A stretch of 64,000 nt of DNA, from NCBI GenBank assembly GCA_963738205.1, contig CAVTVQ010000009.1:62001-126000 (forward strand), read 5' to 3'. Numbering within the stretch: the first letter of the stretch is position 1; every line of letters starts with the position of its first letter. Below the pieces are notes generated by a model that worked only from the letters and a program-made list of their open reading frames with translations, ran no database searches and had not been told where the DNA came from. The stretch comes from DATFQE01 sp963738205. GTDB taxonomy: Bacteria; Actinomycetota; Thermoleophilia; Gaiellales; Gaiellaceae. The translations under genes and the position numbers were made by a program. Below, in pieces: positions 48,086 to 55,028 of the stretch.

Positions 48086-48478
48086 ATGATCGAGTTTCAC
48101 CTCGACGCCAGGTCCGGGGTGGCCACCTACCTCCAGATCGTCCAGCAGGTCAAGGAGGCGCTGCGGCTCGGTCTCATCGACGTGGGCGACCAGCTGCCGA
48201 CGGTCCGGGAGGTCGTCGCCGACCTCGCCATCAACCCGAATACCGTGGCGAAGGCGTACCGCGACCTCGAGCGCGACGGCCTCGTCGTCGCGCGACCGGG
48301 CCGAGGGACGTTCGTCGCCAGCACGCTCGCCGCGCCGTCGCTCCAGCACCACGAGGCGCTCCGCGTCGAGTTGGAGCAATGGCTGGCGCGGGCGCACCAG
48401 GCGGGGCTCGACGACGAGAGCGTCCGCGCACTGATTTCGAAGACGCTTCGGGAGGCGCTGGTTCGGCAGGTGGCATGA
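48086..48478 (+). CDS. GntR-family regulator (YtrA type)
   Basis: 130-residue regulator with a winged HTH (LPTVREVVADLAINPNTVAKAYRDLERDGLVVARPGRGTFV) and only a short C-terminal helical tail. This is the YtrA arrangement, whose members often control ABC exporters next door. There is no ligand-binding domain. It starts at ATG 48086 and overlaps the ABC gene by ATGA, so it is an autoregulated operon leader. Confidence 0.9.
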   Translation: MIEFHLDARSGVATYLQIVQQVKEALRLGLIDVGDQLPTVREVVADLAINPNTVAKAYRDLERDGLVVARPGRGTFVASTLAAPSLQHHEALRVELEQWLARAHQAGLDDESVRALISKTLREALVRQVA

Positions 48479-49371
48479 CCGCCGCGCTGGAGACTCGTGC
48501 TCTGGGGAAGCGGTTTCGGCGTGGCTGGGCGTTGCGTGACTGCACGCTGACGATCCCCGACCGGGCGATCGTCGGGTTGGCCGGGCCGAACGGCGCCGGC
48601 AAGTCGACCCTGCTGGCGCTCGCCGTTGCCCTGCTGTCGCCCGACGAGGGCGAGATCCGCGTGCTCGGGCGCGACCCTCGGCGCGAGCCGGGCACGCTCG
48701 GCGACGTCGGCTACGTCGGCCAGGACGCGCCGCTCTACCGCTCGTTCACTGTCGGCGACACGCTCGAGTTCGCACGCCGGACGAACGCTCGCTGGGACGG
48801 CGAGCTGTCGAGCGACTTCCTCGAGCGGCTCGATTCCGAGCAGAAGGTCTCGGCCCTGCCCGCGGGCGACCGCGCCCGGCTCGCGCTCGCGGTCGCACTC
48901 GGGAAACGCCCGTCGCTCGTCCTCCTCGACGAGCCGTTCGCGCGCCTCGACCCGCTTGCCGGCCGTGAGTTCCTGCAGCTGCTGATGCACGGCGTCGCCG
49001 AGACCGATGCCACCGTCGTGATCGCCTCCCACGTCGTCGCCGACATCGAGCGCGTGTCGGACCACATCGTGCTGCTGAGCGAGGGCGGCGTCAGGCTCGA
49101 AGGTCCCGTCGAGGAGCTCCTGGCGTCACACCGCCTGCTGACGGGCGCGCGCCGGCCGCTCGGCCGGATCGGCGGCGTGCGCGAGATCGTGCGCGAGCGT
49201 CACAGCGGCCGGCAGATGACGCTGCTCGCACGGCTCGACCGGCCGGTGGTCGACCCGTCGTGGTCGGTGGACGAGATCGGGCTCGAAGAGCTGCTGCTCG
49301 CCTACATGGCGCCCGAACGGCTGCCGCGGCCCACTCCCCACGAGCGAAGGCGGCTGCGATGGCATGGGTGA
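48475..49371 (+). CDS. ABC transporter ATP-binding protein with degenerate signature
   Basis: 298-residue ATPase, Ytr/Ccm-like. Walker A GPNGAGKST, Q-loop GYVGQDAP, Walker B SLVLLDEPFARLDP and the switch His in VVIASHVVAD are intact. The LSGGQ signature is replaced by LPAGD (SALPAGDRARLALAVAL), so catalysis may be weak or need the partner. The C-terminal ~85 residues form an extra domain. The gene starts at ATG 48475 (overlapping GntR) and overlaps the permease gene by 13 bases. Confidence 0.88.
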   Translation: MTAALETRALGKRFRRGWALRDCTLTIPDRAIVGLAGPNGAGKSTLLALAVALLSPDEGEIRVLGRDPRREPGTLGDVGYVGQDAPLYRSFTVGDTLEFARRTNARWDGELSSDFLERLDSEQKVSALPAGDRARLALAVALGKRPSLVLLDEPFARLDPLAGREFLQLLMHGVAETDATVVIASHVVADIERVSDHIVLLSEGGVRLEGPVEELLASHRLLTGARRPLGRIGGVREIVRERHSGRQMTLLARLDRPVVDPSWSVDEIGLEELLLAYMAPERLPRPTPHERRRLRWHG

Positions 49372-50306
49372 CCTGGCGCCAGCACCGGATGCAGTTCGCG
49401 CTCGGTGCCGGCCTGCTGGCCGCGATCGGGCTCGTCGCCGCGGTCAGCGGGTTCGGCATCCGCGCCGCGTACGACCGCCAGGAGCTCGCGTCGTGCCTGC
49501 CGCCCGCGACGCGGTCGGGCTGCGACATCGTGGTGCGGCACTTCCAGAGCGAGTACACCGGTGAGGTCCTCGTCGCCCGCTACCTCGTCTTCCTGCCCGT
49601 CCTGATCGCGCTCTTCGTCGGCGCGCCGCTGCTCGCGCGGGAGCTCGAGCACGGCACCTACCGGCTGGCCTGGACGCAGGGCGTCACCCGCCGCCGCTGG
49701 CTCCTCTCGCAGACGCTGCTGCTCGCCCTCGGGGCCGCCGTCGGAGCGCTCGTGCTGAGCGCGGTCGTCATGTGGTGGCGCCATCCCTTCGACACGCTCG
49801 ACGGCCGGATGACACCGAGCCGCTTCGAGATCGAAGGGCTCGTCGTCCCCGCGTACGCGGTGTTCGCGCTCGCCGTCGGCGTGCTCGCCGGCGCCCTGCT
49901 GAAGCGCACTGTGCCGGCGATGTCAGCGGCGCTCCTGGCCTTCGTCGCGGCGCGGCTCGCCGTGGGCCACTTCCTGCGCCCCCACTACGTGGCCGCCGAG
50001 CACGACACGGCCACCGGCCTCACTCCGAGCACGCACGCGCACGACTGGGTGCTGAGCAACTCGCTCGTCGACGGTGTCGGCCGGCAGATCTCCGCCGCGC
50101 GGGAGAACCTCGCGATCGTCCACGCGCAACAGGCCCGCGTCGACGCGCAGGAGTACCTGCTTTCGCTCGGCTGGCGCCGCGCGGTGTCGTTCCAGCCCTC
50201 CGACCGCTTCTGGACGTTTCAGGCGATCGAGGCCGGGATCTTCCTCGCGCTCGCCGCCGTCATGGTGGTGGTCACGCTTCGGCTCGTGCAGAGAACGCCC
50301 GCGTGA
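49359..50306 (+). CDS. ABC transporter permease (ABC-2 type)
   Basis: 315-residue membrane protein with about six hydrophobic helices, e.g. FALGAGLLAAIGLVAAVSGFGI, YLVFLPVLIALFVGAPLL, LLLALGAAVGALVLSAVVMWW and FLALAAVMVVVTLRL, and a large outside loop (~245-290). Short basic stretch GTYRLAWTQGVTRRRWLL faces the ATPase. It should pair with the preceding ATPase as an exporter or envelope transporter. It overlaps the next gene by GTGA. Confidence 0.83.
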   Translation: MAWVTWRQHRMQFALGAGLLAAIGLVAAVSGFGIRAAYDRQELASCLPPATRSGCDIVVRHFQSEYTGEVLVARYLVFLPVLIALFVGAPLLARELEHGTYRLAWTQGVTRRRWLLSQTLLLALGAAVGALVLSAVVMWWRHPFDTLDGRMTPSRFEIEGLVVPAYAVFALAVGVLAGALLKRTVPAMSAALLAFVAARLAVGHFLRPHYVAAEHDTATGLTPSTHAHDWVLSNSLVDGVGRQISAARENLAIVHAQQARVDAQEYLLSLGWRRAVSFQPSDRFWTFQAIEAGIFLALAAVMVVVTLRLVQRTPA

Positions 50307-51328
50307 GCCCGGACAACCTGCCGCTCGACCGCTCCGAGCTCCTGCGGTGGCTGGGCGTCGCCGCCGCCGGCGTCGCCATCCCAGGCAGCTCCGAGGCCGA
50401 GCGCTTCCTGCAGCCGCATCCGCGCTGGCGGTTCGTATTCGTCAACCACGCGACGACGAACCCGTTCTTCGTGCCGACGCGTTACGGGATCCAGGACGCC
50501 TGTCGGGTGTTCGGGGTCTCGTACACGTGGACTGGTTCGCAGCGCAGCAACGTGGGGGAGATGCTCGCGGCGATGCGCCGGGCGATCCGGGCGAGAGTCG
50601 ACGGGATCGCCGTGTCGGTGATCGACCCGCGGGCCTTCAACAAGCCGACGGCCGAGGCGCTGAAGCTCGAGATCCCGGTGATCTCGTACAACGCCGACGG
50701 CGCCCGCGCCAACCGGAGGCTCTCGTACGTCGGCCAGGATCTCTACCAGTCCGGGCTGAAGTTCGGCTCGCGCGTGGCCGAGCTCGTCGGCGAGGGCGAC
50801 GTCTTCCTCTTCATCGCCACGCCCGGCCAGCTGAACATCCAGCCGCGCATCGACGGAGCGCTCGACGCGATCCGCGACTCGGGCAAGCCGATCAGCACGA
50901 GGGTGGTGGCGACGGGCCCCGACGTCCGCCGCGAGCAGGCTCGGATCGAGGCGACCTACCGCGAGCACCGCAAGCTGCGCGGGATGTTTGCCGTCGACGG
51001 CGGCTCCACCCAGGGCGTCGCCGAGGTGATGCGGAAGCACGGCCTGCACAAGCGCGGCGTGCGCGCCGGCGGCTACGACCTGCTGCCGAAGACGCTCCGT
51101 GCGATCGCCGACCGCCACGTCGATTTCACGATCGACCAGCAGCCGTACCTCCAGGGCTTCCTGCCGATCCTCCAGCTGTTCCTGGCCAAGTACAGCGGCG
51201 GCCTCGTTGCGCCGGCCGACACCAACACGGGGCTGCACTTCGTCACGCGGCAGAACGTCGGGCCGTATCTGACGACCCGCACGCGCTACGAGGGCAGCTC
51301 GAGTCGGCGTGAGTTCCCGGTCTCCTAG
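50303..51328 (+). CDS. Periplasmic-binding-protein-like sugar receptor (class I)
   Basis: 341-residue PBP1-type protein: FVFVNHATTNPFFVPTRYGIQDACRVFGVSY, then IDGIAVSVIDPRAFNKPTAEAL and VISYNADGARANRRLSYVGQD, up to FTIDQQPYLQGFLPILQLFL. A short hydrophobic stretch near the N-terminus (LRWLGVAAAGVAIPGSSEA) is a poor signal peptide. It follows the exporter permease by GTGA overlap, which is unusual for a sugar receptor. Perhaps it senses a sugar for that transporter, or it belongs with the xylose-type operon that follows. Confidence 0.8.
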   Translation: MSPDNLPLDRSELLRWLGVAAAGVAIPGSSEAERFLQPHPRWRFVFVNHATTNPFFVPTRYGIQDACRVFGVSYTWTGSQRSNVGEMLAAMRRAIRARVDGIAVSVIDPRAFNKPTAEALKLEIPVISYNADGARANRRLSYVGQDLYQSGLKFGSRVAELVGEGDVFLFIATPGQLNIQPRIDGALDAIRDSGKPISTRVVATGPDVRREQARIEATYREHRKLRGMFAVDGGSTQGVAEVMRKHGLHKRGVRAGGYDLLPKTLRAIADRHVDFTIDQQPYLQGFLPILQLFLAKYSGGLVAPADTNTGLHFVTRQNVGPYLTTRTRYEGSSSRREFPVS

Positions 51329-51401
51329 TGGGTTCCTCCGCTGCGGGTGATCCGCGCCTGCTGCCTCGGACGTATCCGTTTCGGTGCGCCACGCGCCGGA
51401 C

Positions 51402-51435
51402 TTGAACTAAAGAACTAGAGGAGTAGTATTACTCC
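51402..51435 (+). promoter_or_regulatory. Promoter TTGAAC-N16-TAGTAT with overlapping palindrome GGAGTA-GTAT-TACTCC
   Basis: -35 TTGAAC at 51402-51407 and -10 TAGTAT at 51424-51429. The palindrome GGAGTA (51420-51425)...TACTCC (51430-51435) covers the -10 box, so a bound repressor would block transcription of the sugar ABC operon. A second shorter one, CCTCG-ACC-CGAGG, follows about 2 bp later. Confidence 0.55.
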
Positions 51436-51484
51436 GCCTCGACCCGAGGTCGGAGTCCACCTTCGTCGTGAGGAGAGTGAGAGT

Positions 51485-52552
51485 GTGAGAAAGCCCAAGC
51501 ATTGGGCGGTCGCTGCGGCGGCTGTCGCCCTCGTCGGCCTGATGGCCGCGGGCGCGGCGGCTCGCTCGACCGGCCCGGCCCAGGGATCGGTCCAGGTGTG
51601 CGCGCTGCTTCCGGACACGAAGTCCTCGACGCGCTACACGCTGTTCGATGCCCCGTACCTCAAGGCGGCGTTCACGAAGGCCGGGGTCGGAGCCTCGATC
51701 CTGAACGCGCTCGGCGACCCGCAGAAGCAGCGCTCGCAGGCCGAGCAGTGCCTCGCCCAGGGGGCGAAGGTCATCCTGCTCGACCAGCTGTCGCCGGCTT
51801 CCGGCATCGCCATCACCAACCTCGCCGTCAGTCGCGGCGCCAAGGTCATCGACTACGACCGCCTCGTCGTGGGCAGCAAAGCGTCGTACTACGTCTCCTT
51901 CGACAACGTGCGCGTCGGCAAGCTCCAGGGAGCAGGCCTCGTCTCGGCGCTGAAGGCGAACGGCAAGTACTCGCAGGATCCGGTCGTCTCGGAGTTGAAC
52001 GGCGACATCAAGGACAACAACGCCAAGCTGTTCAAGCAGGGCTACGACTCGGTCCTGAACCCGCTCTACAAGAACGGAACATTCAAGAAGGCCAAGGGCG
52101 GCGACCAGTACACCGACTGGGATCCGATCAAGGGACGGCGCATCTTCGATCAGATCCTGACCAGGAACGGCAACAAGGTCGATGCCTCGATCGCGGCGAA
52201 CGACGGCCTCGCCGGCGCTGTCATTTCGTCGCTGAAGGCGCACGGTCTCAAGCCGATCCCGCTCACCGGGCAGGACGCGACGCCAACGGGCGTCCAGTTC
52301 ATCCTGGCCGGCTGGCAGAGCGGCACGGTCTACAAGTCGGTCCGGGCAGAGGCGAACGCTGCCGCGGCGGCCGCGATCGCGCTCGTGAAGGGTCGGAAGG
52401 TGCCGGGCGTGAACGGCAAGGTCAGCGGCACGCCCTCGATCCTCCTGACGCCCGTCTGGGTCACGAAGAGGAACTACACCTTGCTCTTCAAGGAAGGCTT
52501 CCTGAAGAAGAGCCAGGTGTGTGTCGGGCAGTACAAGAAGTACTGCAAGTAG
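51485..52552 (+). CDS. Sugar ABC transporter substrate-binding protein (XylF-like)
   Basis: 355-residue exported binding protein. The signal peptide (about residues 1-27) is followed by a class I binding fold: VQVCALLPDTKSSTRYTLFDAPYLKAAF, then AKVIDYDRLVVGSKASYYVSFDNVRVGKLQG with the family's sugar-contacting residues, and PIPLTGQDATPTGVQFILAG. This pattern is that of D-xylose-binding XylF, though ribose or other pentoses are possible. The start is GTG 51485. It is the first gene of the importer operon; a 12-bp hairpin follows it. Confidence 0.88.
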   Translation: MRKPKHWAVAAAAVALVGLMAAGAAARSTGPAQGSVQVCALLPDTKSSTRYTLFDAPYLKAAFTKAGVGASILNALGDPQKQRSQAEQCLAQGAKVILLDQLSPASGIAITNLAVSRGAKVIDYDRLVVGSKASYYVSFDNVRVGKLQGAGLVSALKANGKYSQDPVVSELNGDIKDNNAKLFKQGYDSVLNPLYKNGTFKKAKGGDQYTDWDPIKGRRIFDQILTRNGNKVDASIAANDGLAGAVISSLKAHGLKPIPLTGQDATPTGVQFILAGWQSGTVYKSVRAEANAAAAAAIALVKGRKVPGVNGKVSGTPSILLTPVWVTKRNYTLLFKEGFLKKSQVCVGQYKKYCK

Positions 52553-52563
52553 GAACGTTCGCG

Positions 52564-52592
52564 GTGAGGGCGCGCGACGTGCGCGCCCTCAC
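52564..52592 (+). terminator. 12-bp intercistronic hairpin after the XylF-like gene
   Basis: GTGAGGGCGCGC, loop GACGT, GCGCGCCCTCAC: perfect stem 11 bp after the binding-protein stop. In binding-protein operons such hairpins stabilise the upstream message or terminate part of the transcripts, so that the receptor is made in excess of the transporter. Confidence 0.65.
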
Positions 52593-52610
52593 CCATGGTA
52601 GAAACCCCGG

Positions 52611-53396
52611 GTGAGCGCCCAACAGGCCCCGACGCTCGAGCCCCCGGCGCTCGAGCTCCACGGCGTGTCGAAGAGCTTCGGCGCGGTGCAGGCGCTCAGC
52701 GAGGTCGACTTCGAGGTCCGCGACGGCGAGGTCATGGCGCTCGTCGGGGACAACGGCGCCGGGAAGTCCACGCTGATCAAGTGCGTCGCGGGCATCTATC
52801 CAATCGACAGCGGCGACATCTCCTTCGAGGGCAAGCAGGTGACGATCCACGGACCGAAGGACGCGGCCAAGCTCGGGATCGAGGTCGTCTACCAGGATCT
52901 TGCGCTTTGCGACAACCTCGACGTCGTCCAGAACATGTACCTCGGCCGCGAGGAGCACGATCTGCTGTTCCGCCTCAAGGAAGCCGCGATGGAGCAGCGG
53001 ACAGCCGAGACGCTCGCCTCGTTGTCCGTCACCACGATCAGATCCGTTCGCCAGCCTGTCGCGACGCTCTCGGGTGGGCAGCGTCAGTCGGTCGCGGTCG
53101 CTCGTGCGGTGATGTGGAACAACCGGGTGGTGTTCCTCGACGAGCCGACTGCGGCGCTCGGGGTCGCGCAGACCCGGCAGGTGCTCGCGCTCGTGAGGCG
53201 ACTCGCCGAGCAGGGGATCGGGGTCGTCCTCGTCTCGCACAACCTCGTCGACGTCTTCGAGGTGGCGGACCGCATCACCGTCCTGCGCCTCGGCCGCAAC
53301 GTCGAGGTCTACGAGAAGGCGAAGACCAACGAGCAGGAGATCGTGCAGGCGATCACGTTCGGGCGCCCCGAGCATGAGGCCGAGGTCGCCTCGTGA
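52611..53396 (+). CDS. Sugar ABC transporter ATP-binding protein (single domain)
   Basis: 261-residue ATPase with Walker A GDNGAGKST, signature LSGGQRQS, Walker B VVFLDEPTAAL and VVLVSHNLVD. Unlike classical XylG/RbsA, which carry two ATPase domains, this one has a single domain like FrcA, so it works as a dimer. It starts at GTG 52611 and overlaps the permease gene by GTGA. Confidence 0.92.
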   Translation: MSAQQAPTLEPPALELHGVSKSFGAVQALSEVDFEVRDGEVMALVGDNGAGKSTLIKCVAGIYPIDSGDISFEGKQVTIHGPKDAAKLGIEVVYQDLALCDNLDVVQNMYLGREEHDLLFRLKEAAMEQRTAETLASLSVTTIRSVRQPVATLSGGQRQSVAVARAVMWNNRVVFLDEPTAALGVAQTRQVLALVRRLAEQGIGVVLVSHNLVDVFEVADRITVLRLGRNVEVYEKAKTNEQEIVQAITFGRPEHEAEVAS

Positions 53397-54622
53397 GCAC
53401 CTCCGCGCCGGCCGAAGTCCAGGCGGCAGCCTCCGGGGACAGCCTGGGCGCGATCCTCCGTGCGCGGTGGGACGGGCTCAAGGGCGGGGATGTCGGAAGC
53501 CTGCCGGTCATCCTCGGCCTGATCGGCATCACGCTGTACTTCACGTCGAAGAGCGACGTCTTCTTCAGCGCGGTCAACTTCACGAACCTGATCGGCCAGA
53601 TGGCCGGAGTGACGGTGATCGCGATCGGAGTCGTGTTCGTCCTGCTCATCGGCGAGATCGACCTCTCGATCGGCTACGTCAGCGGTCTGGCAGGCGTCGT
53701 GGTCGCTGAGTTGCAGGTGCCTGACTCGGGACACGAGTATCCGGGACTCGTTGCGATCGCGGCGGCGATCGCGGTGGGCGCTGCGATCGGAGCGCTGCAA
53801 GGAGGCTTCGTCGCGTTCATCGGCGTGCCGTCCTTCGTCGTCACGCTTGCGGGACTGCTGATCTGGCAGGGCGTGATCTTGCGCCAGCTCGGGACGGAGG
53901 GCGTGATCGGGATCCAGGACGCCTACATCAACAACGTCGCCAACTACGTGCTTTCGAAGAACCAGGGCTGGGCCATCGCCATCGTCTTCGCCGTCGGGTA
54001 CGCCGCATCAACCTTCGGCATCTATCTGGGCCGGCGTCGCGCCGGCCTGAGTACGGGGAACGTGGTTCTGACCACCGTTCGTGTGCTCTTCCTGAGCGCC
54101 CTCGTCTTCGCCGCGGTCGCAGTGTGCAACCACTCGCGAGGGGTTCCTCTGGTGGGGCTGATCATGCTCGGTCTCGTCGTCGTCGCGGCCTACGTGGCCG
54201 GGCGCACGACCTACGGCCGTCACGTCTATGCGGTCGGCGGCAACGCCGAGGCGGCCCGGCGGGCCGGCATCAACGTCAAGTTCATCAAGGTCACCGTCTT
54301 CATGATCTCGGGCGCGATGGCGGCGATGGGTGGCGTGATCTTCGCCTCGCGGCTCAACTCCGTCGACCTCACGGCCGGCGGCGGCACGATCCTCCTGGAC
54401 GCGATCGCGGCAGCCGTGATCGGCGGGGTCAGCCTGTTCGGCGGCCGCGGCCGCGTGAGCGGCGCGCTCTTCGGCGGCCTGATCATCGCGATCGTCGCGA
54501 ACGGCATCGACCTCGTCGGCTATCCCGACTCGATCAAGCTGATCACGACCGGCTTGATCCTGCTCGCCGCCGTGACGCTGGACACCGTCCTGCGCCGGCG
54601 CCAGGCCGCCTACGGGCGCTGA
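53393..54622 (+). CDS. Sugar ABC transporter permease (XylH/RbsC-like)
   Basis: 409-residue inner-membrane permease with about ten helices: FTNLIGQMAGVTVIAIGVVFVLLIGEIDLSIGYVSGLAGVVVAEL, FVGVPSFVVTLAGLLIWQGVIL and AMAAMGGVIFASRLNSVDLTAGGGTILLDAIAAAVIGG are family blocks of the BPD_transp_2 superfamily. GGNAEAARRAGINVKFIK is the EAA-like cytoplasmic loop. It shares TGATG with the next gene. Confidence 0.92.
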   Translation: MSTSAPAEVQAAASGDSLGAILRARWDGLKGGDVGSLPVILGLIGITLYFTSKSDVFFSAVNFTNLIGQMAGVTVIAIGVVFVLLIGEIDLSIGYVSGLAGVVVAELQVPDSGHEYPGLVAIAAAIAVGAAIGALQGGFVAFIGVPSFVVTLAGLLIWQGVILRQLGTEGVIGIQDAYINNVANYVLSKNQGWAIAIVFAVGYAASTFGIYLGRRRAGLSTGNVVLTTVRVLFLSALVFAAVAVCNHSRGVPLVGLIMLGLVVVAAYVAGRTTYGRHVYAVGGNAEAARRAGINVKFIKVTVFMISGAMAAMGGVIFASRLNSVDLTAGGGTILLDAIAAAVIGGVSLFGGRGRVSGALFGGLIIAIVANGIDLVGYPDSIKLITTGLILLAAVTLDTVLRRRQAAYGR

Positions 54623-54933
54623 TGGCGATCAAGCTGCACAGGTGCCCGAACATCTGGGTCAAGCTCGGCGGCCACCCGTGCTGGCGCGTCCAGCGCGAGC
54701 TCGACGCGAAGGGGATCGACTACGAGATCGTCAAGGAGCCGTTCCGCCCCGGAAAGCGCGACAAAGTCGAGGCGATGACCGGCCAGCGCAAGCTCCCGTT
54801 CATCGAGTTCGAGGACGGCACGGTGCTCCGCGAGGAGTCGAAGGACCTCGCCGACCGCATCCGCCGCGGCGAGCTCCGGCCGCAAGCCTCGTCCAACGGC
54901 CGCGGCGCCCGCGAGCGCGTGGACGCGACCTAG
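54622..54933 (+). CDS. Glutathione S-transferase N-terminal/glutaredoxin-like protein
   Basis: 103-residue thioredoxin-fold protein: IKLHRCPNIWVKLGGHPCWRVQRELDAKGIDYEIVKEP, then RKLPFIEFEDGTVLRE. The GST_N-type fold is clear, and the Cys at residues 7 and about 19 could form a redox pair, though they are not CxxC. ATG 54622 overlaps the permease stop (TGATG), an odd addition to a sugar importer operon. Confidence 0.75.
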   Translation: MAIKLHRCPNIWVKLGGHPCWRVQRELDAKGIDYEIVKEPFRPGKRDKVEAMTGQRKLPFIEFEDGTVLREESKDLADRIRRGELRPQASSNGRGARERVDAT

Positions 54934-55028
54934 CGCCCTCTGCCCCTTCGGGTAGACCGGGAGCCAGGGTCTTGAACCGCTGAGCCAAGTGTTCTAAACC
55001 TGAGCCAATCCGGGCTGAGGAGGAGTCG

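Noticed and set aside
50303..51328. Calling this gene the second receptor of the xylose-type importer with certainty
   Set aside because: It overlaps the exporter permease, is separated from the importer by a promoter region, and lacks a good signal peptide; assignment stays open.
54934..55028. tRNA-like stretch (repeats of GAGCCA before the subtilase)
   Set aside because: No cloverleaf can be built: no T-arm GGTTCGAxTCC pattern and no acceptor pairing.
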